The notes under the pieces are model-generated. The model searched no databases and had not been told where the DNA came from. It was given only the letters and a program-made list of their open reading frames with translations. 46,941 nt of DNA from Acetobacteraceae bacterium (GTDB taxonomy: Bacteria > Pseudomonadota > Alphaproteobacteria > Acetobacterales > Acetobacteraceae), in contig JADLHF010000181.1 in the NCBI GenBank assembly GCA_020848935.1, forward strand, positions 1 through 46,941, written 5' to 3'. A program made the translations under genes and the position numbers. This document shows positions 21,779 through 29,402 of this stretch, one piece after another. How positions within the stretch are numbered: the stretch's first letter is position 1; every line of letters starts with the position of its first letter.

Positions 21779-22312
21779 TCATCGTGCACCGCCTCGTCGC
21801 GCACCGCGCAGGCGGCGGCGGATGGCCAGCCAGCGCAGGGTGACGCGGCCGCGGCTGCGGCGCAGCAGGGCGCGCAGCCATGCCACCGCCGGGCGCATCA
21901 GGGCCAACGCCCAAGCGCGCACCGCATGGACCCAGCCGACGCCTACGGCGAACCAGCGGATCCTGAGCAGCGCCACCTCGCAGGCTTGGTAGATGAACAC
22001 CGCGATCAAGGTGCAGACCAACCGGATCAGCACATAGGCCTCGACCGCCGCCACCGTGTGGCCGCCGGCAAGCAGGGCGATCGACCACACTTCGCCGAGC
22101 TTGCCGAGCACTTCGGGCACCAGGAACAGCGGCAGCGCGGCATAGCCGGGCAGGCTGCGCAGCCGCGCGTCCAGCGCCCGGATCGGCGGCGCCTGGCGCA
22201 GCGCGCGCAGCACCGCCAGCGCGCCGGCCCAGACCACATCCTCCAGCACCACCATCAGCAGGGCCAGCGGCAGCAGCACGATGTTCAGCAGGCGGCGCAG
22301 CAAGCGCGGCAT
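21779..22312 (-). CDS. Hypothetical membrane protein
   Basis: A 177-residue protein with a basic N-terminus and hydrophobic segments at about residues 8-35 (LNIVLLPLALLMVVLEDVVW), 55-75, 85-105 (GHTVAAVEAYVLIRLVCTLI) and around 110-125, then a strongly Arg-rich cytoplasmic tail (LLRRSRGRVTLRWLAIRRRL). It is probably an inner-membrane protein of unknown function. The ATG at 22312 is preferred to one 16 codons upstream because the hydrophobic part follows directly. It is separated from the FecR-like gene by a hairpin region. Confidence 0.7.
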   Translation of the reverse strand: MPRLLRRLLNIVLLPLALLMVVLEDVVWAGALAVLRALRQAPPIRALDARLRSLPGYAALPLFLVPEVLGKLGEVWSIALLAGGHTVAAVEAYVLIRLVCTLIAVFIYQACEVALLRIRWFAVGVGWVHAVRAWALALMRPAVAWLRALLRRSRGRVTLRWLAIRRRLRGARRGGAR

Positions 22313-22382
22313 TGTGCGGGCTCCGGACCGGATGACGGAAAAACAGCCGCGGCCATCCATGACGAAGCTTCTATACCACTGC

Positions 22383-22417
22383 GGACAAGCGCGCGGTCCA
22401 TGCCTGCGCGCTTGTCC
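22383..22417. terminator. Strong intergenic hairpin, possible bidirectional terminator
   Basis: A perfect 12-bp inverted repeat (GGACAAGCGCGC / GCGCGCTTGTCC) with an 11-base loop. It lies between the 3' end of the FecR-like gene and the membrane-protein gene, both on the minus strand. A clear T-run is absent on either side, so a terminator or RNA-stabilising role is likely but not certain. Confidence 0.5.
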
Positions 22418-22529
22418 TTATCCCGGTGGCCGTCGCCGTGGCGCAGACGGTGCTGCGCGGTGGCGCCCGGGCAAAACGGGCATTTGAGCCAGTGGTCCCG
22501 GCCATCGGGCCCACGTCCAAGCGGTGTCC

Positions 22530-23966
22530 TCAGCAGGCGGACCCGGGTGGCCCGCAGCGGCGCTGCGAGGGACCGACGGGGCGCGACGGCGCGGCCTGGG
22601 GCGGTGCCGCCCGCGGCGCGAATGCCGGCGGCTGGGGGCGCGGCGCATAGACATGCGGCGCGGCGGGGGGCGGTGCCGATCGCGGTGGCGCGGCCTGCGG
22701 TGGCGCGACCTGCGGTGGGGCGATCTGCGGCGGCGCGCGATACGGGGTCGAGACCTGGGGCGGCCCGCCCGGCGGACGGCCGTAACCAGGCCGCTGCTGC
22801 TGTGGCACCGCGAAAACCGGAGGTGCATAGGCAGAAGGCGGCGCCGGGCGCGGATTGTAAACGTGCGGGGCAGCCGGCGGCGGGAGAGGCGCGGCAACCG
22901 GCGGCGGGCCGGGCGGACGCCCCCCGCCGTAACCATGCGGCGGCCGTCCGGCGAAGCGTGGCGGCAGTCGGTTCGGCTGGGCGAGTGCCGGCGGCGGTCG
23001 GCCGGGGCGATAGGCATGGCCGCGCGGCGGGCCACCACGGTAGCGCGGCGGTGGCTGCCAGGCCCAGCGCGGCCCGATCATGATCCAGGTGCCGTAGTAC
23101 CACGGCGCATAGCCCCAGGGCCGATCATCGGCCCAGGGATCGGCATAGGGGCTCCAACCCGGTGCCACCGGCGGATACCAGACCGGCCCATACTCCGGCA
23201 CGCTCGCCCAACTGCCGTCGCGCAGCAAGGCGTCGCCGCCCGGCAGATCGGCGACCGCATCGCGCGGGTCATAGGCCTCCGGCGCGCCTTGGGGGGCGTA
23301 TTGCGGCGGCGACAGCGGGGGATACACCACCTGCGGCAGCGCCCCCGGCGGCAAAGACGGAGCGCTGGGATCGTCGGCCAGGAATCCGTCGGCCACGCCG
23401 GCGCGCAGGCTGGCCGGGCGGCCGTCGGCTCCGCCGACCACCCCGGTCTGGCCGGCGGCGACCATCATCGACACGCCGGGGCCATAGACCTGGGCCATGC
23501 CGCGGCTGACGCCGATTGTGGTGGGGCGGGACTGGTCGCCGGCCGCGATGACATAGAGCCCGGGCTGGACCAGCGAGACGGTGCCGCGCGGGGTTGCCAG
23601 GCGGGCAATCTGGCCCGGTAGCAGGCTGCGCAGCAGCAGCATCGCGCGGCCCTGTTCCAGCGTTGCCGCCGGGCCGGCCGGGTTGGCGCTGTCGATGCGC
23701 AGTACCGTGTCCGGGTCCAGGCCGATGCGGTTGGCGCCGAGCTCCAGTTCGGCCTGGCTGCGCGGGCCGGTGCGCAGCGTCTGGCCCTCGGCGAACACCG
23801 CGCCGCGCGGCGCTGCCGCCCAGCCGCCGGCGCCGCGCACCGAGACCGGCCCGCTGGCCTCGGCGATGCGGCCGGCCGGCTGCTGCGCCGCCGCCGGCTG
23901 CACCAGCAGGGCGCAGGCACATGCGGCCATGAGGCGGAGAAGGCGCAGGGATGGCAGGGCGAGCAT
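22530..23966 (-). CDS. Secreted FecR-domain protein with DUF6600-like Trp/Tyr region and Pro-rich tail
   Basis: A 478-residue exported protein. The signal peptide spans about residues 1-27 (LLRLMAACACALLVQPAAAQ). Residues about 30-180 resemble a FecR domain (ASGPVSVRG, LRTGPRSQAELELGANRI, IARLATPRGTVSLVQPGLYV). Residues about 230-320 are rich in Trp, Tyr and Pro (WYPPVAPGWSPYADPWADD, then WGYAPWYYGTWIMIGPRWAW), resembling DUF6600. The last about 150 residues are Pro/Ala/Gly-rich with APPQ pentapeptide repeats. The ATG at 23966 follows GGAGGAGG. It may be a periplasmic or cell-surface protein; no sigma or TonB partner is nearby, so it is not a classic FecR regulator. It is divergent from the small lipoprotein gene (149-bp gap). 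Confidence 0.78.
   Translation of the reverse strand: MLALPSLRLLRLMAACACALLVQPAAAQQPAGRIAEASGPVSVRGAGGWAAAPRGAVFAEGQTLRTGPRSQAELELGANRIGLDPDTVLRIDSANPAGPAATLEQGRAMLLLRSLLPGQIARLATPRGTVSLVQPGLYVIAAGDQSRPTTIGVSRGMAQVYGPGVSMMVAAGQTGVVGGADGRPASLRAGVADGFLADDPSAPSLPPGALPQVVYPPLSPPQYAPQGAPEAYDPRDAVADLPGGDALLRDGSWASVPEYGPVWYPPVAPGWSPYADPWADDRPWGYAPWYYGTWIMIGPRWAWQPPPRYRGGPPRGHAYRPGRPPPALAQPNRLPPRFAGRPPHGYGGGRPPGPPPVAAPLPPPAAPHVYNPRPAPPSAYAPPVFAVPQQQRPGYGRPPGGPPQVSTPYRAPPQIAPPQVAPPQAAPPRSAPPPAAPHVYAPRPQPPAFAPRAAPPQAAPSRPVGPSQRRCGPPGSAC
22684..22728. repeat. 15-bp tandem repeat inside the FecR-like gene
   Basis: Three near-identical 15-base units (GGTGGCGCGGCCTGC type, 22684-22698, 22699-22713, 22714-22728) encode consecutive APPQ pentapeptides on the minus strand. 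Repeat number may vary between strains by slippage in steps of five residues. Confidence 0.8.
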
Positions 23967-24115
23967 GGGAATGGCCTCCTCCATCGCCCGGCGGGCGGGG
24001 ACGGGTGAGCATCGTCCGCCATCGTGGCAACACCACGGCATCGCGCGGTGGCTTCCCCCATCAAGTAGCCGCAATCGCGCGCCAGTGTGGCAAAGCCAGT
24101 GGGAGCGCGAACACC

Positions 24116-24340
24116 ATGTGCCGGCCTCGCCTTTTCATTGCCCTAGCCGCCGTCGGGCTGTTGTCGCTCAGCGGCTGCGTGGCCTACCCCGACGCCGGCT
24201 ACTACGGCCAACCGGCGCCGGTCTTCGTGCCGGGACCGGTCTACGTGGCACCGCCGCCGGTGTATTTCGGCGGCGGCTACCGGCCGCATGGCGGGCGTCC
24301 GTGGGGGTACCGCGGACGCGGGCATCGCGGCTGGCGCTAG
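24116..24340 (+). CDS. Small predicted lipoprotein, Gly/Tyr/Pro-rich
   Basis: A 74-residue protein with a lipoprotein signal: RLFIALAAVGLLSLSGC, lipobox LSGC with the lipidated Cys near residue 21. The mature part is Tyr/Pro/Gly-rich (YYGQPAPVFVPGPVYVAPPP) with a basic Arg/His/Gly tail (WGYRGRGHRGWR). It lies 149 bp from the divergent FecR/DUF6600-like gene, whose aromatic composition it shares. The function is unknown; outer-membrane or periplasmic attachment is likely. A T-rich hairpin 90 bp downstream could end its transcript. Confidence 0.78.
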   Translation: MCRPRLFIALAAVGLLSLSGCVAYPDAGYYGQPAPVFVPGPVYVAPPPVYFGGGYRPHGGRPWGYRGRGHRGWR

Positions 24341-24429
24341 GCTGTCCGCCGCGCGGGGGCGGGTCTTTCCGGTTGGCCGATAGCAAGGCACCGCCGTGCC
24401 AACACACTCCAGGGAATAGAAGTTTTTTG

Positions 24430-24451
24430 GTTCTTTTTTTCAAAAAAGAAC
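24430..24451 (+). terminator. T/A-rich hairpin, terminator or dispersed intergenic element
   Basis: Perfect 10-bp inverted repeat (GTTCTTTTTT / AAAAAAGAAC) with a 2-base loop, flanked by AAGTTTTTTG on the left and by a T-rich tract (CTTTCTTTTG) on the right. It would serve both the upstream lipoprotein gene and the convergent pntB. The low GC is in sharp contrast with the surroundings; I recall a similar sequence as an Acetobacteraceae intergenic repeat, which I cannot verify here. Confidence 0.65.
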
Positions 24452-24491
24452 ATGCTTTCTTTTGTCTTCACTGGGGCCAAGCGCCCAAGCC

Positions 24492-25901
24492 TCAACGACC
24501 CAGTGCCTGGACGATCTCCTCGGTCATCTTCTTGGCGTCGCCGAACAGCATCATGGTGTTCGGGCGGAAGAACAGTTCGTTGTCCACCCCGGCATAGCCC
24601 GAGGCCATCGAGCGTTTGACGAACAGCACCGTGCCGGCCTTTTCCACGTCCAGGATCGGCATGCCGTAGATCGCCGACTGCGGATCGGTCTTGGCGGCGG
24701 GGTTGGTGACATCGTTGGCGCCGATGACATAGACCACATCGGCCGAGGAGAACTCGCTGTTGATCTCCTCCAGTTCGAACACCTCGTCGTATGGCACGTT
24801 GGCTTCGGCGAGCAGCACGTTCATGTGACCGGGCATGCGGCCGGCGACGGGATGGATGGCGTATTTCACCACCACGCCTTCCTTCTTCAGCGTGTCGGCC
24901 ATTTCGCGCAGGGCGTGCTGGGCCTGGGCGACGGCCATGCCGTAGCCGGGCACGATGATGAGCTTGGAGGCGTTCTTCATGATGAAGGCGGCGTCCTCGG
25001 CCGCGCCCGCTTTGACGCTGCGCTCGCCGGCCGCCGCACCGCCCGCCGCGGCGGCGCCGCCATCGGTGCCGAAGCCGCCGAGCAGCACGTTGATGATGCT
25101 GCGGTTCATCCCCTTGCACATGATGTAGGACAGGATCGCGCCGGAGGCGCCGACCAGCGCGCCGGTGATGATCAGGGCAAGGTTGCCGATGGTGAAGCCG
25201 ATGCCGGCCGCCGCCCAGCCGGAATACGAGTTCAGCATCGAGACCACCACCGGCATGTCCGCCCCGCCGATCGGGATGATCAGCAGAAAGCCGAGCGCGA
25301 TCGACAGCAGCGCGATCAGCCAGAACAGCACGGCATTGCCGCCGGACAGGACGAAGGCAACCACCAGCACCAGGATCAGCAGCGCGATGCCCAGGTTGAG
25401 CTGGTGCTGCATCGGGAAGCTGATCGGATTGCCCTTCATCAAGGCCTGGAGCTTGGCGAAGGCGATCAGCGAGCCGGAGAAGGTGATGCCGCCGATCGCC
25501 AGGCCGAGCGACATCTCCACCAGGCTTTGGGCATGCACGTCGCCGGTGCGCCCGATACCGAAGGATTCCGGGGAGTACAGTGCCGCCGCGGCGACGAACA
25601 CCGCGGCCAGGCCAACCAGCGAATGGAAGGCCGCGACCAGCTGCGGCAGCGCGGTCATCTGGATGCGCCGCGCCACCACGGTGCCGACCCCGCCGCCGAT
25701 CACCAGCGCCAGCAGGATCAGCCCGAAGCCGGAGGTGGACATGCCGTGGTGCAGCAGGGTGGCACCGATGGCGATCGCCATGCCGATCATGCCCATCCGG
25801 TTGCCCTGGCGGGAGGTCTCGGGATGGGACAGGCCGCGCAGCGCGAGGATGAACAGCACTGCGGCGACGAGATAGGCGACGGAGGTGAGGCTGGCGGACA
25901 T
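24492..25901 (-). CDS. pntB: NAD(P) transhydrogenase subunit beta PntB
   Basis: A 469-residue inner-membrane subunit with the NADP(H)-binding domain. The N-terminal two-thirds has about nine membrane helices (LTSVAYLVAAVLFILALRGL, GNRMGMIGMAIAIGATLLHH, GGADMPVVVSMLNSYSGWAA). The C-terminal domain III (about residues 300-469) has IVPGYGMAVAQAQHALREM, AIHPVAGRMPGHMNVLLAEA and VIGANDVTNPAAK, the NADP-site motifs. With the alpha subunits it couples hydride transfer from NADH to NADP+ to proton re-entry, making NADPH. It is 10 bp downstream of the pntAB gene in a pntAA-pntAB-pntB operon. Confidence 0.97.
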   Translation of the reverse strand: MSASLTSVAYLVAAVLFILALRGLSHPETSRQGNRMGMIGMAIAIGATLLHHGMSTSGFGLILLALVIGGGVGTVVARRIQMTALPQLVAAFHSLVGLAAVFVAAAALYSPESFGIGRTGDVHAQSLVEMSLGLAIGGITFSGSLIAFAKLQALMKGNPISFPMQHQLNLGIALLILVLVVAFVLSGGNAVLFWLIALLSIALGFLLIIPIGGADMPVVVSMLNSYSGWAAAGIGFTIGNLALIITGALVGASGAILSYIMCKGMNRSIINVLLGGFGTDGGAAAAGGAAAGERSVKAGAAEDAAFIMKNASKLIIVPGYGMAVAQAQHALREMADTLKKEGVVVKYAIHPVAGRMPGHMNVLLAEANVPYDEVFELEEINSEFSSADVVYVIGANDVTNPAAKTDPQSAIYGMPILDVEKAGTVLFVKRSMASGYAGVDNELFFRPNTMMLFGDAKKMTEEIVQALGR

Positions 25902-25911
25902 TATCGTTGCC

Positions 25912-26283
25912 TCACTGCTTTTTCTTGAACATCGACAGCATGCGCTGGGTGACCAGGAAGCCGCCGAAGATGTTGACCGAGGCGAGCATGACCGCGATGA
26001 AACCGAAGCTGCGCGCCCAGCCGCTTTCGGCCAGGCCGGTGGCCAGCATGGCGCCGACCACGATCACGCTGGAGATGGCGTTGGTGACGGCCATCAGCGG
26101 CGAGTGCAGCGCCGGCGTGACGTTCCACACCACGTAGTAGCCGACGAAGCAGGCCATCAGGAACACCGCCAGCAGGAAGACGAAGGGCTGCACCGCCTCG
26201 GCCACCGGGCCGGTCGCCTCGGCGAGGGCGCGCAGGTTGTGCGCAAGGTCGGCGGCCTGGTCGGCCAGTTGGGCGGGGGTCAT
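25912..26283 (-). CDS. pntAB: NAD(P) transhydrogenase alpha-2 subunit
   Basis: A 123-residue membrane subunit that in enterobacteria is the C-terminal part of PntA. Hydrophobic helices follow a short N-terminal helix: [20 protein letters not shown] (about 35-55), then [19 protein letters not shown], a conserved transhydrogenase loop, and later segments ending [16 protein letters not shown]. The split alpha gene (alpha-1, alpha-2) is common in alphaproteobacteria. It is 45 bp after pntAA and 10 bp before pntB. Confidence 0.95.
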   Translation of the reverse strand: MTPAQLADQAADLAHNLRALAEATGPVAEAVQPFVFLLAVFLMACFVGYYVVWNVTPALHSPLMAVTNAISSVIVVGAMLATGLAESGWARSFGFIAVMLASVNIFGGFLVTQRMLSMFKKKQ

Positions 26284-26328
26284 GGGTGGTTCTCCGCTGG
26301 GGTCGGATGGCGGGCAGGTGCGGCGGGC

Positions 26329-27468
26329 TCAGGCGGCCTGCTTGGGCTGGAACTGGGCGTGCACCACGGCGCCGCCGCGCGTCAGCAGGGTGCCGCGCAC
26401 GATGTCGTCGGCCTCCGGCAGCTTGGGAGCCTTGGCGTCCTTGTCCCAGAACGCGGTCAGGAAGGTCAGCAGGTTGCGGGCGTAGAGCGCGCTGGAGGCG
26501 ACGGAAATGCGGCCGGGCCAATTGCGGAAGCCCAGCACCTTGACCCCGCCCGGCGTGGTGATCGCCTCGCCCGGCACGGTCAACTCGCAATTGCCGCCGG
26601 CATCGGCGGCGAGATCGATCACCACGCTGCCGGGCTTCATGCTTTCCACCATCGCCGCGGTCAGCAAGATCGGTGCGCGGCGGCCCATCACCAGCGCAGT
26701 ACACACCACGATGTCGTTCTTGGCCACGGTGGCGGCGACCAGTTCGGCCTGCTTCTTCAGGAACGCCTCGCTCATCTGCCCGGCATAGGCGCCCTTCTGG
26801 GCGGCCGTCTCCTCGTCCTCGACCCCGACGAAGGTGCCGCCGAGGGACTTGATCTCCTCCTTGGCGGCGGGGCGGACGTCGGTGGCCGACACGATGGCGC
26901 CGAGGCGGCGGGCGGTGGCGATGGCCTGGAGCCCGGCGACGCCGGCGCCAATCACGAACACGCGGGCCGGCGGCACGGTGCCGGCGGCGGTCATCATCAT
27001 CGGGAAGCCGCGCTCGAAGGCGCCGGCGGCCTCGACAATGGCGCGGTAGCCGGCGAGGTTGGCCTGGCTGGACAGCACATCCATCGCCTGCGCGCGGGTG
27101 ATGCGCGGCAGCAATTCCATCGCCACGGCATCGATGCCGGCAGCGGCCAGGGCGGGCACCACGTCCGGGGTGGCGAAGGCGTTGGCGATGCATATCAACA
27201 GGGCACCGCGCGGGATCTGCGCGCGTTCGGCCTCGCCGGGCATCTGCACCGCCAGCACCACGCCGGCCCCGGCCAGGGCAGCGGCGGCATCGGGCGCGAT
27301 TTCGGCACCGGCATCGCGGAACTGCTGGTCGGCAATCGCAGCCCCCAGCCCGGCGCCGGACTCGACGGCCACTTCAAGCCCGAGGGCTGCGAGCTTCTTC
27401 ACCGTCTCGGGCGTGGCGGCGACCCGTGTTTCGGCCGCGAGCCGTTCCTTCAGGATCGCAAGGCGCAT
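26329..27468 (-). CDS. pntAA: NAD(P) transhydrogenase alpha-1 subunit (NAD-binding)
   Basis: A 379-residue soluble domain I that binds NAD(H). The N-terminus MRLAILKERLAAETRVAATP resembles alanine dehydrogenase/PntA proteins. It has VFVIGAGVAGLQAIATARRL (dinucleotide motif), ATDVRPAAKEEIKSLG, the mobile-loop region GAYAGQMSEAFLKKQ, TALVMGRRAPILLT and VIDLAADAGGNCELT. The start at 27468 follows AAAGGATG. It is the first gene of the operon; an upstream 360-bp gap contains the possible promoter. Confidence 0.96.
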   Translation of the reverse strand: MRLAILKERLAAETRVAATPETVKKLAALGLEVAVESGAGLGAAIADQQFRDAGAEIAPDAAAALAGAGVVLAVQMPGEAERAQIPRGALLICIANAFATPDVVPALAAAGIDAVAMELLPRITRAQAMDVLSSQANLAGYRAIVEAAGAFERGFPMMMTAAGTVPPARVFVIGAGVAGLQAIATARRLGAIVSATDVRPAAKEEIKSLGGTFVGVEDEETAAQKGAYAGQMSEAFLKKQAELVAATVAKNDIVVCTALVMGRRAPILLTAAMVESMKPGSVVIDLAADAGGNCELTVPGEAITTPGGVKVLGFRNWPGRISVASSALYARNLLTFLTAFWDKDAKAPKLPEADDIVRGTLLTRGGAVVHAQFQPKQAA

Positions 27469-27828
27469 GCAGTCATCCTTTCCCGGTATCGGCGTCTGTC
27501 CATCACGTCCCCGCCCACATAGCACAATCGGCGCGCGCCATGCCGGCAGCCGCGCCGGACGGCGCGCTGTTCCCGCTGCGGCACCTGCCAGCCGCCCGAC
27601 GGCACTTTGCCCGCGCGGGCGCGCATCAGCAAGGGGCAGTGGGCCGATGGCGACGCGGGCCAGCCCCCGTGGCGGCAGGCCATAGCGCTTGATTCAGATC
27701 ATTTCGTTAACGCCGGGGCTGGCGCAGCGCCGCACCGGCGCGGCGCCGCGCGACTTGCAGCGGCCTGCCCTGGCCCGTAGAAGCGCCAGACCAGCATCGC
27801 CTACACCATCACCCCTGTGGAGACCACG
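27469..27828. promoter_or_regulatory. Divergent regulatory gap between pntAA and the RidA-family gene
   Basis: This 360-bp region has no convincing gene. Both flanking genes point away from it, so it should hold both promoters. An FNR/FixK-like box lies at 27689-27702. The remainder is GC-rich (for example 27711-27770) with several short CG inverted repeats that I did not assign. Confidence 0.5.
27689..27702. promoter_or_regulatory. FNR/FixK-type box
   Basis: The sequence TTGATTCAGATCAT matches the FNR/FixK consensus TTGAT-N4-ATCAA at 13 of 14 scored positions. It lies 127 bp upstream of the RidA-family ATG and 221 bp upstream of pntAA, in an otherwise GC-rich gap. No regulator gene is nearby, so this is a motif match only. 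Confidence 0.4.
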
Positions 27829-28179
27829 ATGAGCAAGATCATCCGCACCGAGCCGAATGCCATCCTGTCCAAGGCCGTGGAGTACCATGGCTTCGTCTAC
27901 CTGCAGGGCTGCACCGCAAAGGATGCCAGCAAGGACATCAAGGGCCAGACCAAGGAGGTCCTGGACCAGATCGACGCGATCCTGGAGACGCACGGGACCG
28001 ACAAGACCCGCCTGCTGCAGGCCCAGATCTGGGTGAAGGACATCCGCGACCGCGACGCCATGAACGAGGTGTGGACGGCATGGCTACCCAAGGGCGGCTC
28101 CCCGGCGCGTGCCTGCGTGGAGGCTAACATGGCCGATCCGCGCCTGTTGGTGGAGATCATGGTTACCGCCTGCAAATAA
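27829..28179 (+). CDS. RidA/YjgF/UK114-family protein
   Basis: A 116-residue trimeric-fold protein. The C-terminal signature SPARACVEANMADPRLLVEI includes Arg94 and Glu109, residues used by RidA to deaminate reactive imines/enamines such as 2-aminoacrylate. Other parts are VEYHGFVYLQGC and LQAQIWVKDIRDRDAMNEVW. The start at 27829 fits the family; an earlier ATG at 27817 adds four residues. Proteins of this subgroup may protect PLP enzymes, but the precise substrate is not known. A strong hairpin follows 27 bp after the stop. Confidence 0.9.
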   Translation: MSKIIRTEPNAILSKAVEYHGFVYLQGCTAKDASKDIKGQTKEVLDQIDAILETHGTDKTRLLQAQIWVKDIRDRDAMNEVWTAWLPKGGSPARACVEANMADPRLLVEIMVTACK

Positions 28180-28206
28180 CAGTATCACTAACTATTACAG
28201 TTTATT

Positions 28207-28239
28207 ACACGGCGCATCCCGATCATGGATGCGCCGTGT
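28207..28239 (+). terminator. Hairpin downstream of the RidA-family gene
   Basis: Perfect 13-bp stem (ACACGGCGCATCC / GGATGCGCCGTGT) with a 7-base loop. It follows the gene by 27 bp. There is no T-run after it, so it may be a weak terminator or an mRNA 3'-end structure. Confidence 0.6.
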
Positions 28240-28302
28240 TCCATTCATGGCGAAAATGTGTTCCGGATGTGGCGACCATGGGGCCGACCTCAACGCATGG
28301 TT

Positions 28303-28324
28303 TATGTGGCATATTTGCCACATA
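28303..28324. promoter_or_regulatory. 22-bp inverted repeat, possible operator
   Basis: TATGTGGCA-TATT-TGCCACATA is a perfect 9-bp inverted repeat with a 4-base spacer, of a size and shape fitting a dimeric regulator. It lies about 170 bp upstream of the CHAP gene. The cognate regulator is unknown. Confidence 0.4.
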
Positions 28325-28392
28325 CAAGAGGTATCCTTGCAACATCTTGGCTCACAAACGAGTGAATAGGATGCCGGTCCTCAAAACCGCAG

Positions 28393-28401
28393 TTATCCAC
28401 A
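28393..28401 (+). promoter_or_regulatory. Perfect DnaA box
   Basis: TTATCCACA matches the high-affinity DnaA box exactly. It is single, lies 89 bp before the CHAP gene start and is not accompanied by an obvious cluster of boxes, so it is more likely a DnaA-regulated promoter site (or chance) than an origin. Confidence 0.4.
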
Positions 28402-28489
28402 GGCCCTATCTAGCAGAAACGCATAACTGAACTGCGACTCGCGCTTTCCTCCCTTGCCAGGCGCGTAACGCAGTTGTTAGCGGAAAATC

Positions 28490-29356
28490 ATGCGCATCAC
28501 CCACATACGGAGCCTACGCATGCGGATGACCGACCGTATCCTTTCCACCTGCTCGATCGCGGCCATGACCGCCCTGTGCATCGTGACCCTGGGTGCAGCC
28601 GACGCCCAGGCGGCGCGCCATCAGGCGCAGGACACCCGCCACGCCGCCACCCGGCCAGCGGCTTCGCGCGCCGCGGTGGCGCGGCCGGTCGTGGCCACGA
28701 AACCAGCCCATCGCGTGACCCGGCCTGCCAAGCTGCGCGGTGCCGCCCGCGCGCCTACGTCCAAATCCGGCAACATCAAGACGGCCAAGTCGCGCATCGC
28801 CTCCTCCCAAAGCTGGGGCGGCATCAGTTGCGTGCCCTTCGTGCGCGCCGCAACCGGCATGGAGGTGAAGGGCAATGCCCATGCCTGGTGGAGCTCGGCT
28901 GCCGGCACCTATGAGCGCGGCCATCGGCCCGAGGCGGGAAGCGTGCTGAATTTCCGCTCCACCGGGCGGATGCGGCTGGGCCACGTCGCGGTGGTGGCGC
29001 GGGTCATCGATTCGCGCACGGTCGAGATCGACCATGCCAACTGGGCCGGGCCGCGTGGCAGCAAGGGCCAGGTGGCGCGCGGCGTGCCGGTGATCGACGT
29101 ATCGCCGAACAATGACTGGTCCGCGGTGCAGGTCGGGCTGCCCGGCGGCGGATTCGGCAGCGTCTATCCCACCTATGGCTTCATCTACGACCGGCCCGAC
29201 CGCGGCGTGATGGTGGCCAACACCCTGGCCAAGCCGGGTACCCCGCGCTACGCCGAGGTCGCCGAGGCGTGGTCAACCCGGGTGGTGCCGACCGCCGGCC
29301 CCAGCCGCTTCATCGACAGCCGCTTCATCGACGCGCCGCAGCGCTCGTTGCGCTAG
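28490..29356 (+). CDS. Secreted CHAP-domain peptidoglycan amidase/endopeptidase
   Basis: A 288-residue exported protein. An N-terminal signal (about residues 17-41, ILSTCSIAAMTALCIVTLGA) is followed by an Ala/Arg/Thr-rich low-complexity region to about 105. The CHAP domain follows: catalytic Cys114 in GGISCVPFVR, His165 in LGHVAVVARV, and the IDHANW element (His182, Asn184). This NlpC/P60-related fold cleaves peptidoglycan peptides or amide bonds. The C-terminus from about residue 235 is not conserved in appearance. Two starts are possible (28490 and 28520). It probably acts in cell-wall remodelling in the periplasm. Confidence 0.85.
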   Translation: MRITHIRSLRMRMTDRILSTCSIAAMTALCIVTLGAADAQAARHQAQDTRHAATRPAASRAAVARPVVATKPAHRVTRPAKLRGAARAPTSKSGNIKTAKSRIASSQSWGGISCVPFVRAATGMEVKGNAHAWWSSAAGTYERGHRPEAGSVLNFRSTGRMRLGHVAVVARVIDSRTVEIDHANWAGPRGSKGQVARGVPVIDVSPNNDWSAVQVGLPGGGFGSVYPTYGFIYDRPDRGVMVANTLAKPGTPRYAEVAEAWSTRVVPTAGPSRFIDSRFIDAPQRSLR

Positions 29357-29402
29357 GTCCGGGGCTGCCGCACCGATAAGGACTGGGCGCCGGTAATTCC
29401 GG

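Larger units (their letters stand above)
28180..28489. promoter_or_regulatory. AT-richer intergenic region upstream of the CHAP gene
   Basis: A 310-bp gap with visibly lower GC than its surroundings. It contains a terminator-like hairpin (28207-28239), a 22-bp inverted repeat (28303-28324), a perfect DnaA box (28393-28401) and a GANTC site (GACTC, 28436-28440). No ORF in it has a plausible start and protein-like composition. It may carry a promoter, a small RNA, or both. Confidence 0.45.

Noticed and set aside
28236-28430. A 64-codon plus-strand frame in the regulatory gap
   Set aside because: No plausible start or composition, and it overlaps the hairpin and inverted repeat.
28180-28489. 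A replication origin
   Set aside because: Only one DnaA box, no AT-rich unwinding element or repeated boxes, and no dnaA/dnaN/parAB genes in the window.
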